DNA of 64,000 nt from RH-AL1 sp050013235 (GCA_050013235.1 JBEKFQ010000011.1:1-64000); one strand, 5' to 3'; counted from the stretch's first letter, positions 8,711-17,197 are shown. Program-made: numbers and translations. Notes: generated by a model not told the origin, from the letters alone.

Positions 8711-9484
8711 TTAAATTTCATCCGCCGGCTTGGTGTCGAGAAGGGGCACCTCGCCACCATCGTCCTTCAAGGTAATGCCGGTGACGTTGCGGCGTATCGC
8801 CTCGCCGGTCAGCCAGACCAGCCTATCCGCCGCTTGCGCGGAGGTGAGACCGCCGTGGGGGTGGATGTTCGAGATGCAGTTGCGCTCGGAATCGCGGCAT
8901 CCCACGCGAGGGGCATAGGTAAGATAGACGCCGAGACTGTCGGCAACGCTCAATCCGGGGCGCTCGCCGATCACGCTGGCGCAAATCCGGGCTCCCAATA
9001 ATTCGCCGGCCTCGTCGGCCAAGGCCACGCGCGCTTGGGTCGCGACGACGAGCGGCCCGATACGCCAGCGCGTGATACGCTCGAGGCAGGCTCGCACGAA
9101 GGGCACGGCATGGTCGCGCACGGCTGTCGCGGACAGGCCATCGGAGATGACGAAAAGAAGATCGCAGGGTGCCCCGGCCGAAGCCTGGAGCAGCGCGCGG
9201 GACTCCGCATCGAGCCGCCGGCCGAGATCGGGACGGCGAAGATAGGCCGCGCGGCTGGGCGCGGCGCTTTTGACCTGCAAAACCGGGCAGTCCGGGAATG
9301 CCGCCGCGATGGCCCCGGTATCGAGCGCGGCGTGGACGGCATCTCGCGCCTTGGCATGGGCAAATTGGAAATCGAGCACGGTTTTGAGCGGTGGCGCATC
9401 GCCCGTGCGGCCGAGCCCGATCCGTGCCGGAGTCATCTGGCGCAGCGGTCCCCAAGGATCGGGCGGGGCGACGTCGCCGGTCAT
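8711..9484 (-). CDS. eutC: Ethanolamine ammonia-lyase small subunit
   Basis: This is the 257-residue light chain of adenosylcobalamin-dependent ethanolamine ammonia-lyase, which converts ethanolamine to acetaldehyde and ammonia together with EutB. The sequence shows the N-terminal arm (DPWGPLRQMTPARIGLGR) and the VISDGLSATAV motif of the family. A longer frame is open back to 9589, but the ATG at 9484 overlaps the eutB stop by four bases (ATGA), which fixes the start by translational coupling. No reactivating factor EutA and no microcompartment gene is nearby. Confidence 0.95.
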   Translation of the reverse strand: MTGDVAPPDPWGPLRQMTPARIGLGRTGDAPPLKTVLDFQFAHAKARDAVHAALDTGAIAAAFPDCPVLQVKSAAPSRAAYLRRPDLGRRLDAESRALLQASAGAPCDLLFVISDGLSATAVRDHAVPFVRACLERITRWRIGPLVVATQARVALADEAGELLGARICASVIGERPGLSVADSLGVYLTYAPRVGCRDSERNCISNIHPHGGLTSAQAADRLVWLTGEAIRRNVTGITLKDDGGEVPLLDTKPADEI

Positions 9485-10881
9485 TGCGACGCCTTGGGAA
9501 AAGCGAGCATCCGCGCGATGTCGGAGCCCTTCGGCGAGAGTTCGCGGATATGGCCGCCGGCCCCCACCATGTCCATGCGTTCCAGCCACGCCTCGAATTC
9601 GGGGGCCGCGCGGACCCCGAAGGCCGAGCGCAGATAAAGCATGTCGTGGAAGGAAAGGCTTTGATAGTTCAGCATGATGTCGTCGGCCCCCGGCACGGCG
9701 ATCAGGAAGGTGACGCCCGCGACCGTCAACAGCGTCATCAGTGTATCCATATCGTCTTGATCGGCTTCGGCATGGTTGGTGTAGCAGACGTCGACCCCCA
9801 TCGGCAGTCCCATGAGCTTGCCGCAGAAATGATCCTCCAACCCTGCGCGGGCGATCTGTTTGCCGTCGTAGAGATATTCCGGCCCGATGAAGCCAACGAC
9901 CGTATTGACGATGAGCGGTTTGTAGCGCCGCGCCACGGCATAAGCGCGGGCCTCTAGCGTTTGTTGATCGACGCCGTGATGCGCATTGGCCGACAGAGCG
10001 GCACCCTGGCCGGTCTCGAAATACATGACATTCTCGCCAATCGTTCCACGTTTGAGGGAAAGGGCGGCGTCATAGGCCTCGTCGAGCACGGCAAGATCGA
10101 TCCCAAAGCCGCGGTTGGCCGCTTGCGTCCCCGCCACGGATTGGAAGACGAGATCGACGGGTGCGCCGCGTGCCATCATTTGGAGAGCATTGGTGACATG
10201 GGTCAGCACGCAGGTTTGCGTGGGAATGTTGTATTGCTGGCGCAGCCCGTCCAGCATCTCCAGAATGGCCATGCAATTCTGGACGCTGTCGCTCGCCGGG
10301 TTGACGCCGATCACGGCATCGCCCACGCCGAACATCAGGCCATCGAGGCAGGATACCGCAATCCCCCTGAGATCGTCGGTGGGATGGTTGGGTTGGAGAC
10401 GCGACGCGAGCCGGCCGGGCAGGCCAAGCGTATTGCGGAAGGCCGATGTGACCCGGCACTTGCGGGCCACCGCGATCAAATCCTGATTGCGCATGAGTTT
10501 CGAAACCGCCGCCGCCATTTCCGGCGTCACGCCCGGCGCCAGCGCGGCAAGCGCCGGGGCATCGGCCGCATAGGACAAGAGCCAATCGCGAAAGCCGCCC
10601 ACGGTCAGATGGGCGATGGGCGCGAAAGCGATCCGGTTATGGCTGTCGATGACGAGTCTCGTGACCTCGTCGCTCTCGTAGGGCACGACGGCTTCGTCCA
10701 AAAACGTCTGGAGCGGGACGTCGGCGAGGCTAAAACGCGCGGCGACCCGCTCCGCATCGCTCTTGGCGGCGATGCCAGCGAGTTCGTCGCCGGAACGGCG
10801 CGGCGAGGCCGCGGCCAGCAAAGCCGCGAGATTTGGAAAACGGAAGCGCTCATTGCCGATCGCGCTGACATAAGCCGTCAT
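9481..10881 (-). CDS. eutB: Ethanolamine ammonia-lyase large subunit
   Basis: This is the 466-residue heavy chain that carries the ethanolamine site and, with EutC, binds adenosylcobalamin. Characteristic stretches include the AADAPALAALAPGVTPEMAA region and FIGPEYLYDG. The ATG at 10881 follows AGGAG at five bases and is preferred over a GTG at 10887. eutB and eutC form a two-gene operon. No Eut regulator, shell protein, aldehyde dehydrogenase or transporter is adjacent, so the acetaldehyde must be handled by enzymes coded elsewhere. The likely role is use of ethanolamine from phospholipids as a nitrogen source. Confidence 0.95.
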   Translation of the reverse strand: MTAYVSAIGNERFRFPNLAALLAAASPRRSGDELAGIAAKSDAERVAARFSLADVPLQTFLDEAVVPYESDEVTRLVIDSHNRIAFAPIAHLTVGGFRDWLLSYAADAPALAALAPGVTPEMAAAVSKLMRNQDLIAVARKCRVTSAFRNTLGLPGRLASRLQPNHPTDDLRGIAVSCLDGLMFGVGDAVIGVNPASDSVQNCMAILEMLDGLRQQYNIPTQTCVLTHVTNALQMMARGAPVDLVFQSVAGTQAANRGFGIDLAVLDEAYDAALSLKRGTIGENVMYFETGQGAALSANAHHGVDQQTLEARAYAVARRYKPLIVNTVVGFIGPEYLYDGKQIARAGLEDHFCGKLMGLPMGVDVCYTNHAEADQDDMDTLMTLLTVAGVTFLIAVPGADDIMLNYQSLSFHDMLYLRSAFGVRAAPEFEAWLERMDMVGAGGHIRELSPKGSDIARMLAFPKASQ

Positions 10882-10902
10882 CGTCACTCCTGTCTCGCCC
10901 GT

Positions 10903-10936
10903 AATTCCTGTTTCGGCTTAATTCTTGTTTCGGCTT
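10903..10936. repeat. 17-base tandem direct repeat upstream of eutB
   Basis: AATTCCTGTTTCGGCTT at 10903-10919 is followed at once by AATTCTTGTTTCGGCTT at 10920-10936, differing at one base. It lies 22 bases upstream of the eutB start, within the gap shared with the divergent potassium channel. It may be a duplicated operator half or replication slippage; no regulator can be named. Confidence 0.6.
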
Positions 10937-11066
10937 GGCAGGGCCGGACCGCGCTGCAACAGAAGGGCAAAAAATCCGCCACCCATCTTGCGAGCGCGCG
11001 GCTTAACCGGCAAGCCGGGCGACATTACTTCAACGTGGTATCCAGCCCAAGCCGGAAAGGTCCGAT

Positions 11067-12005
11067 ATGCCCAGGCGTCCGCCGCCCCCCGAGCCCGGCC
11101 AAGGCCCCGCGCCGCGCCCCCGCATCACCGATCCCCGGTTGCGGCGCCACCTCGTGCGCACCGGCTTGAACGCGCGTTGGAGCGACGATCTCTACCACCG
11201 GACGCTCCGGCTGTCCTGGCCCTGGTTTTTCCTGGCGATCGCCATGGCCTATTGCGCCGTCAATGTTGTTTTCGCGGTGCTGTTCTTTGCGCAGCCTGGA
11301 TCGATCCTCAACGCCCGGCCCGGTCTGTTCCGGGATGCTTTTTTCTTTAGCGTCGAGACCTTCGGCACGATCGGCTATGGCGTGCTTGCGCCGGCGACGG
11401 ATTACGCCAATAGCGTCATGACGGTGGAAACCTTGGTTGGCATGACCTTCGCCGCCATTACCACGGGCATCATGTTCGCGCGGATTTCGCGGCCGACCGC
11501 GCGCGTTCTCTTTGCCAATGTCGCCGTCGTAACCGTACACGAGGGCGTTCCAACCCTCATGATCCGCCTCGGAAATGCGCGGCCAAATCAGATCCTCGAA
11601 GCGGATGCCAGTCTGTCCTTGTTACGGGACGAACGCAGCGCGGAAGGGATGCGGATGCGCCGTTTCTACGATCTCGCACTCGAACGCGCGCATACGCCGG
11701 TCTTTGCGCTATCCTTCACGGCCATGCACAAAATCGACGAGGCGAGCCCGCTCTATGGTCTCGACATGGCGGCGCTTAAAGCGATTGGCGCGGAGATCCT
11801 GCTTACCGTGACGGGGCTCGACGACACGAGCGCGCAGCCGGTTTATGCCAGGCGCTCTTACCTCGCCGGGGATATTCGTTTCGGGCACGCTTATGCCGAT
11901 ATATTCTCGATGACGCCGGACGGAAGGCGTCTCATCGATTACGGCCTTATCGATATGACGGAGGAGGTGGCGCAGCCTGGTATCGAGTCGGAAACTGGGC
12001 AATAA
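11067..12005 (+). CDS. KirBac-type inward-rectifier potassium channel
   Basis: This 312-residue protein has the KirBac layout: a cytoplasmic N-terminus with an amphipathic slide helix region (about 38-48), a first membrane helix (about 50-75), a pore loop with filter TIGYG at 101-105, a second helix (about 112-138) and a long cytoplasmic immunoglobulin-like domain to the end. It should pass potassium across the inner membrane and be gated by its cytoplasmic domain. The ATG follows GGAAAGGTCCGAT. It is divergent from eutBC over about 185 bases and converges on the dsbA-like gene. Confidence 0.9.
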   Translation: MPRRPPPPEPGQGPAPRPRITDPRLRRHLVRTGLNARWSDDLYHRTLRLSWPWFFLAIAMAYCAVNVVFAVLFFAQPGSILNARPGLFRDAFFFSVETFGTIGYGVLAPATDYANSVMTVETLVGMTFAAITTGIMFARISRPTARVLFANVAVVTVHEGVPTLMIRLGNARPNQILEADASLSLLRDERSAEGMRMRRFYDLALERAHTPVFALSFTAMHKIDEASPLYGLDMAALKAIGAEILLTVTGLDDTSAQPVYARRSYLAGDIRFGHAYADIFSMTPDGRRLIDYGLIDMTEEVAQPGIESETGQ

Positions 12006-12147
12006 CGAGACCGGCTTTGCCTTGTATGTAGTATGAGGTTAAACCTTATTTTCAGAATTCGTTTGCCGCAATCCATGTTTGCGGCGCTTGCGGACGTTTC
12101 CGGAATTGGGGGACTGAAAACAATCCGGCGAGCGTTCATTCAAATTT

Positions 12148-12843
12148 TCAATGCACGGTCGCTTGTTTGCGCGCCTTGGCGATGGCGTCCTTAAAGCCTG
12201 CGGCGTCGAGGGCATTGGCTTCGATTGCGTTGCCGATAATGAAAACCGGTGTCCCTTGCAGCCCAAGCGCGTCGGCCTCGGCTATGTTGCGCTTGAGCAA
12301 AGCGACGATCTCATCGTCGCGCTGGTCCAGATCGCGGTTGAGGCGGCTGATGTCGACGCCAGAGGCGACGACGGCCTGGCTGATGTCTTCGTCTGTCGCC
12401 GGCCGGGCATTCATCCGCATCAGCGCTTGATGCACTTCGGAATATTTGCCCTGCCAAGCGGCGGCAATGGCGATTTTGGCGGCCTTGACCGAGCTTTTCG
12501 CCAGGATCGGCCAGTCCTTGTAAATGACGCGCACCTTGGGATCGCGCGCGATCAGGGCGGCGAGCCCGCCGTCGCTGCGTTTGCAATAGGGACAATTGTA
12601 ATCGAGAAAGGCGACGACTGTGACGTCTCCGTTGGGATTTCCCGCAACGGGGCACGTTGGATCATGGAGCAGAGCCGCCTCGAGACTTGTGTCCGAGGGC
12701 GGCGCGGCGTCCTGGGCGCTTGCCATATTGGCGCTGCCGGCCCCTAAAATCAGCGCGCAAATCAAAGCAAGATCCGTCCGGCGCTTGGCCGGGCGGCCTC
12801 GTTTCCAAGCCCCGAGTCGAGAGGTCCAGCCTAAAATCAGCAT
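12148..12843 (-). CDS. DsbA family thiol:disulfide oxidoreductase
   Basis: This is a 231-residue periplasmic thioredoxin-fold protein. A basic N-terminus and a hydrophobic segment (about residues 24-43, ending A-S-A) form a signal peptide. The redox motif C-P-Y-C is at 84-87 and a cis-proline loop (GTPVF) is near 200. The family oxidises or isomerises disulfides in exported proteins. It starts six bases after olsB on the same strand, so both are probably on one transcript, although a functional link is not obvious. The first codons overlap no neighbour. Confidence 0.88.
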   Translation of the reverse strand: MLILGWTSRLGAWKRGRPAKRRTDLALICALILGAGSANMASAQDAAPPSDTSLEAALLHDPTCPVAGNPNGDVTVVAFLDYNCPYCKRSDGGLAALIARDPKVRVIYKDWPILAKSSVKAAKIAIAAAWQGKYSEVHQALMRMNARPATDEDISQAVVASGVDISRLNRDLDQRDDEIVALLKRNIAEADALGLQGTPVFIIGNAIEANALDAAGFKDAIAKARKQATVH

Positions 12844-12849
12844 GGATTC

Positions 12850-13764
12850 TTATGCGACGGGAGCCCCGGAAACGCAACTCGGCTCGCCAAAATGGCTGCG
12901 GTACCGCTCTTCGATATCGTTCATCGGCATCACCGTGAACACGTCTGTCGTCCCAAATTGCCGGTCGATCACCGCGCTGCGGCTGAATCGCGCTCCAGTC
13001 CGGAGATAGGCTTTGAGAAGGGGCGGCAGCGAGGCAAGCCCGCGGCGGACGTCGATCTCTTCCCTCGGGAGCGGCGTGAAATCGGCCTCGCCCTGGGGCC
13101 AAGCCGGGACCTGCCATTCCTCGCCCGCTTGCGCGTAGTGATGGAGAAAACTGAGCGGCAGGCGCAACGCGTCGAGATCCGTGCCGGGCAGGCTGGCGCA
13201 GCCGATGAGCGCATCGATATGATGCCGTTTCGCGTAGAGCCAAAGTCCGCGCCAGAGCAATTCGATCACCCGCTTGGAGCGGTAGTTCGCGTGGACGCAG
13301 GAACGGCCGAGTTCGAGAAAATGGGTGCCGGGTTGGCGCGCGAGCAAATCGCGCATATCGAATTCGCCATGCGAATAAAAGCCATGATGCGCATCCGCGA
13401 CATCGCGGCGCAGCAGACGATAGGTGCCAACGATCTTTGCCTTGGGCTGACCGGAAGCGGAAACCGCTTCGGTATCGGTCACGATGAGATGGTCGCAAAT
13501 CGCGTCGAAGGGGCAAATGTCGCGGCGCAAACGGGAGACGGTTTGCGAGGCTATGGCGCCGCCTTCTTCGTAAAAGACGGTGTAGCGAAGCTTTTGCGCG
13601 CTGCGCAATTCCTTTGCTGTCGAGGCAAGCCGGATCTCGAACGGGCCGGCTTTCTCGAGAACATGGGAATCGTTGCCAGACTTATGCTTGTTGGCCGGAC
13701 CCTGCGCCTCGGGGAGGCGGATTGGATTGTCGAGGAGCGCTAAGTCGTGCTGGAGAATTGCCAT
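12850..13764 (-). CDS. olsB: Ornithine N-alpha acyltransferase OlsB (GNAT-like)
   Basis: This 304-residue protein belongs to the OlsB/hemolysin-type GNAT acyltransferases, which move a 3-hydroxy fatty acid from acyl-ACP to ornithine and so make lyso-ornithine lipid, the first step of ornithine-lipid synthesis at the inner membrane. Recognisable parts are the LRYTVFYEEGG segment near residue 60, the VGTYRLL strand and the ELGRSCVHANYR motif. The second enzyme type (OlsA/PlsC) is coded divergently, 119 bases away. In rhizobia olsB responds to phosphate limitation; here the shared gap carries inverted TGTCAT half-sites. Confidence 0.85.
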   Translation of the reverse strand: MAILQHDLALLDNPIRLPEAQGPANKHKSGNDSHVLEKAGPFEIRLASTAKELRSAQKLRYTVFYEEGGAIASQTVSRLRRDICPFDAICDHLIVTDTEAVSASGQPKAKIVGTYRLLRRDVADAHHGFYSHGEFDMRDLLARQPGTHFLELGRSCVHANYRSKRVIELLWRGLWLYAKRHHIDALIGCASLPGTDLDALRLPLSFLHHYAQAGEEWQVPAWPQGEADFTPLPREEIDVRRGLASLPPLLKAYLRTGARFSRSAVIDRQFGTTDVFTVMPMNDIEERYRSHFGEPSCVSGAPVA

Positions 13765-13825
13765 GGCTATTTCACGGCTCCTTTCATGGGACCGGCTTCG
13801 ATTAGGGCGCCGAGACGAAAATTTA

Positions 13826-13852
13826 ATGACATTAAAATGGCGGCCATGTCAT
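13826..13852. promoter_or_regulatory. Inverted ATGACAT...ATGTCAT pair between olsB and olsA
   Basis: ATGACAT at 13826-13832 and its exact reverse complement ATGTCAT at 13846-13852 are separated by 13 bases. TGTCAT is the core of a PhoB half-site, and here one copy points toward each divergent ols gene. The usual second direct half-site at 11-base spacing is weak on both strands, so PhoB binding is only a hypothesis. Confidence 0.4.
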
Positions 13853-13883
13853 TTTGGCGAGATAAATTTCGCGTAGTCACGCG

Positions 13884-14687
13884 ATGTTAAACGTCAGAGT
13901 CAACATGCCTTTTCTTCGCTTCATATGTCTCGTCGCCGCTCTGCTTGTATTCTTTTTCGCCGTGGCGCCAATGCAGGGTCTCTTGGCGCGTCACCGCGTG
14001 CGCCTGGCGGAGCGGATTCCGCTTCTGTTTTGCCGGACGTTGTTACGGATTTTGCGAGTCCGGGTTGTCTTATCGGGTCCCCGGCCGGCCCAGGGCCCGC
14101 AACTTCTCGCTGTCAACCATGTCTCGTGGATCGATGTTCTCGTGATGGGCAGCATTACGCCCTTTTGTTTTCTGGCCAAACAGGAAGTCGCGTCCTGGCC
14201 GATTTTATCCTCCTTTGCCCGCGTTCAGGGCACCGTCTTTATCGACCGGAGCCGGCGGCGCGGGATCCCGCCGGCAAATCGTGCCATGGCGGAGCGGATG
14301 GGCGCGGGCCGCGCGGTTCTCTTGTTTCCCGAAGGCACCACTTATGACGGTACGACGCTCGGGCCGTTTTATTCCTCGCATTTCGCGGCAGCGCGGGATT
14401 TTCTCCGGCTCTACGAGGATCACCAGACCGTCAGCGTCCGGCCCGTCGCTGTATCTTACTCGCGAGGGTTCGCGGCTTGGATCGGCGACGACGCGCTTTT
14501 GCCGCATCTTTGGCGGGTTTTGCAACGCGAGCCGCTGATATGCCGCGTCGCTTTCGCCGAGCCGGTCCCCTACACGGCGGAGAGCGACCGTAAAGTCGTG
14601 ACCCGGTTGGCGCGGTCGGCCATTGCGGAACTCCTCGCCGCGTTTCATGTTATTTCAGAGGATGCTCGGGTGTTGAGCTCGGTTTGA
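13884..14687 (+). CDS. olsA: 1-acyl-glycerol-3-phosphate / lyso-ornithine lipid acyltransferase (PlsC family)
   Basis: This is a 267-residue membrane-bound acyltransferase. A hydrophobic segment at about 9-28 anchors it. The HX4D catalytic motif is at residues 79-84 (HVSWID) and the acceptor-binding motif FPEG at 148-151. The family acylates lysophosphatidic acid (PlsC) or lyso-ornithine lipid (OlsA). Its position opposite olsB favours OlsA, but sequence motifs alone do not separate the two. No strong ribosome site is seen; an inner ATG at 13905 is possible. About 260 bases of AT-richer DNA follow before phoR. Confidence 0.78.
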   Translation: MLNVRVNMPFLRFICLVAALLVFFFAVAPMQGLLARHRVRLAERIPLLFCRTLLRILRVRVVLSGPRPAQGPQLLAVNHVSWIDVLVMGSITPFCFLAKQEVASWPILSSFARVQGTVFIDRSRRRGIPPANRAMAERMGAGRAVLLFPEGTTYDGTTLGPFYSSHFAAARDFLRLYEDHQTVSVRPVAVSYSRGFAAWIGDDALLPHLWRVLQREPLICRVAFAEPVPYTAESDRKVVTRLARSAIAELLAAFHVISEDARVLSSV

Positions 14688-14902
14688 AAATTTCCCGCCG
14701 GTTCGACGAAATATGGTCCGGTTTTTGCGGCATCTTTGATTTAGATCGTTGAAAGACAAGTGTTTTGATGATTTTCGAAGCATTGCAACCTTAGTACGAT
14801 GTGATTTAAGGCTTCGTTCTTAAGTGGTTTTTTTTAGGGTCGTTTCGTCGTGCGGTCTTTTTGCCGGGCTATCGTGGCACGCGAACGTCTTGGAATGACC
14901 GT

Positions 14903-14943
14903 CACCTTAGTGACGAACAAGGTGGCGCATAATTACTAAGGTG
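14903..14943 (+). promoter_or_regulatory. Possible translation-control hairpin in the phoR leader
   Basis: CACCTTAGT (14903-14911) can pair perfectly with ACTAAGGTG (14935-14943), whose AAGGTG is the only Shine-Dalgarno-like sequence before the phoR ATG at 14951. A second AAGGTG at 14919-14924 could compete for the same CACCTT. A palindrome CGTCAC-CTTA-GTGACG overlaps at 14900-14915. This is a structural reading only. Confidence 0.4.
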
Positions 14944-14950
14944 TGAGACG

Positions 14951-16006
14951 ATGATGATTCGAGAGCAGACCCTTGGCGAGTCCGGAACCGTGGGACGAGT
15001 GATCTCCGCTCTGCCTGAGGCTGTGCTTGCGGTCAGCTTCGAGGACCGGGTGCTGGAAATCAATCCGCCGGCGCAAGCTTTGTTTCCGGGTCTCCGGATT
15101 GGTGCGCCCTTGGCGCGCATCCTTCGCTCGCCGGATATTCTCGACGCGATCACGCATGCGCGCCTCAGTGGCAAGCCATCGCGTGCAAGCTGGCTCGAGC
15201 GGGTGCCGGTCGAGCGCTTGTTCGAGGTCAATGTGTCGCCGGTCGATGGGCTCGATGTGGGCCCCATGCTCATCATCTATTTCCGTGAGATCAGCGAAAC
15301 CCGCCGTTTCGAGCGGATGCGGATCGATTTCGTGGCCAATGCCAGTCATGAACTACGGACGCCGCTCGCCTCGCTTCTTGGTTTTATCGAGACTTTGCAA
15401 GGACCTGCGCGCAATGACGCAAGCGCGCGCACGCGCTTTCTCGCGATCATGCGCGAGCAAGCGCAGCGCATGGCACGGTTGGTGGACGATCTCCTCTCGC
15501 TTTCGCGCATCGAACAGCATTTGCATTTGCAGCCGCGGCAGCCAGTCGATCTGGCGCTTGTGCTTCACCATATTGTCGATACGCTCGGGCCTTTGGCCGA
15601 TGACAATGGCGTGACGGTGACGCTCGATGCGGAGACGCCGGTGATTGTCAGCGGGGATCGCGACGAGCTTTTGCGCGTCGCCGAAAATCTCATTGAAAAC
15701 GCGATTAAATATGGGGCTTCGGACGGCGAGGACAAAAGGGTCGAGGTCTCCGCGTCCCTGGATGATGGCGACGGGGTGATCACGGTCCGGGATTTTGGAC
15801 CGGGGATCGCTGCCGAACATCTCCCGCGTCTGACCGAACGATTCTACCGAATCGATGCGGGTGCAAGCCGTGCCAAGGGCGGGACGGGGCTCGGGCTCGC
15901 AATCGTCAAACATATTGTCGCCCGCCATCGCGGACGTCTGAAGATCGAATCGACCGAAGGATCAGGAGCCGTTTTTCGTGTGCTTTTGCCGCTTCATAAC
16001 TCTTAA
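14951..16006 (+). CDS. phoR: Phosphate regulon sensor histidine kinase PhoR (without membrane segments)
   Basis: This 351-residue kinase has a PAS-like domain (about 13-115), a dimerisation domain with the phospho-accepting His133 in ASHELRTPL, an N box (ENLIENAIKYG, about 245-255), DFGPGI (281-286) and GGTGLGLAI (310-318). It should phosphorylate PhoB when phosphate is scarce, under control of PstSCAB and PhoU. The N-terminal membrane helices normal for PhoR are missing, and no frame upstream supplies them. It begins the cluster phoR-pstS-pstC-pstA-pstB-phoU-phoB, all on one strand. Confidence 0.9.
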   Translation: MMIREQTLGESGTVGRVISALPEAVLAVSFEDRVLEINPPAQALFPGLRIGAPLARILRSPDILDAITHARLSGKPSRASWLERVPVERLFEVNVSPVDGLDVGPMLIIYFREISETRRFERMRIDFVANASHELRTPLASLLGFIETLQGPARNDASARTRFLAIMREQAQRMARLVDDLLSLSRIEQHLHLQPRQPVDLALVLHHIVDTLGPLADDNGVTVTLDAETPVIVSGDRDELLRVAENLIENAIKYGASDGEDKRVEVSASLDDGDGVITVRDFGPGIAAEHLPRLTERFYRIDAGASRAKGGTGLGLAIVKHIVARHRGRLKIESTEGSGAVFRVLLPLHNS

Positions 16007-16027
16007 ATGCCTATTTAATGGGCTTTT

Positions 16028-16056
16028 TTGTCATGAAACTGTTATTCTTTTGTCTT
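16028..16056 (+). promoter_or_regulatory. Pho box (three PhoB half-sites)
   Basis: TTGTCAT (16028-16034), CTGTTAT (16039-16045) and TTGTCTT (16050-16056) are direct repeats at exact 11-base spacing, each close to the PhoB half-site CTGTCAT. They lie about 95 bases before the pstS start, where an activator site belongs. Confidence 0.85.
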
Positions 16057-16150
16057 AAAAGCATGGCGAAGCCTCACTAACTGTGCGGCGGGAGGTTCGG
16101 GCCTCCGCTTTCCTCGCTTTGAGGATGTCTATCAGCCAATGAGGCAATCC

Positions 16151-17197
16151 ATGACTTCGCACCTTTTCGTACGGGCGGCGTTTGCTGCCGTGATCGGCGT
16201 CGCCGCAAATCTTCCTTCGCAGGCCTCAGAAATTTCCGGCGCTGGCGCAACGTTCCCGTATCCGATCTACGCGAAATGGGCGGAAGCCTATAAAGCGGCG
16301 ACCGGCGACGGTCTGAACTATCAATCCATCGGCTCGGGCGGCGGCATCAAGCAGATCAAGGCCCGGACCGTGACCTTTGGCGCGACCGACAAGCCCTTGA
16401 CGGCTGAAGAATTGAAAAAAGAGGCCCTGGTTCAATGGCCGATGGTCATGGGCGGGATCGTGCCCGTCGTGAACATCGACGGGATCAAGCCCGGCGAACT
16501 CACCTTTGACGGGCAGGTGCTCGCCAAGATTTTCTTGGGCGAAATCAAGACGTGGAACGATCCGGCGATCGCCAAGCTCAATCCCGGTTTGAACCTGCCC
16601 GCGGCCGCGATCTCGGTCGTGCATCGCTCGGACGGGTCGGGCACGACCTTCAATTTCACCGATTATCTCTCGAAGGTCTCCGCGGATTGGAAGTCCAAGG
16701 TCGGCGAAGAAACCGCGGTCGAATGGCCGATTGGGATTGGCGCCAAGGGTAACGAGGGCGTTGCCAACAACGTCCAGCAGACCAAGAACTCGGTCGGTTA
16801 CGTCGAATTCGCCTATGCCAAGCAAAACAAGCTGACCTACGGCGATATGATCAACAAGGACGGCAAGAAAGTCGAGCCCGTCGCAGGCGCTTTCCAGGCA
16901 GCCGCCGCCAATGCCGACTGGACGAAAGCCCCAGGTTTCTACTTGATCCTGACCGATCAGCCCGGCGCCGCCTCTTGGCCGATCACCGCCTCGACCTTCA
17001 TCCTGATGCCGGAAATGCCAAAGGATCCGGCCGCGGCCACCTCGGCCCTCAAGTTCTTCTCTTGGGCTTATGAAAAGGGCACGGATACCGCTCTTGCCTT
17101 GGATTATATCCCCATGCCCGCGAATGTCGTGACCTTGGTCAAGAAAGCGTGGGCGGATAATATCAAGAACGCCGACGGCAAGCCGCTGCAGTTCTAA
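16151..17197 (+). CDS. pstS: Phosphate-binding periplasmic protein PstS
   Basis: This is the 348-residue phosphate receptor of the high-affinity Pst ABC importer. A signal peptide (about 1-24, ending SQAS before E) leads to the conserved ISGAGATFPYPIYAKW. The phosphate-binding signatures QSIGSGGGIKQI and RSDGSGTTFNFTDYL are present. The start at 16151 is chosen because GAGG lies six bases upstream, inside the longer frame opening at 16139. A Pho box precedes it and a strong terminator follows it, so pstS can be expressed far above the rest of the cluster. Confidence 0.95.
   Translation: MTSHLFVRAAFAAVIGVAANLPSQASEISGAGATFPYPIYAKWAEAYKAATGDGLNYQSIGSGGGIKQIKARTVTFGATDKPLTAEELKKEALVQWPMVMGGIVPVVNIDGIKPGELTFDGQVLAKIFLGEIKTWNDPAIAKLNPGLNLPAAAISVVHRSDGSGTTFNFTDYLSKVSADWKSKVGEETAVEWPIGIGAKGNEGVANNVQQTKNSVGYVEFAYAKQNKLTYGDMINKDGKKVEPVAGAFQAAAANADWTKAPGFYLILTDQPGAASWPITASTFILMPEMPKDPAAATSALKFFSWAYEKGTDTALALDYIPMPANVVTLVKKAWADNIKNADGKPLQF

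Noticed and set aside
12040..12056. AGGTTAAACCTT with following T's between the potassium channel and dsbA genes, considered as terminator
   Set aside because: The palindrome leaves a loop of at most one base, so no stable hairpin can form.
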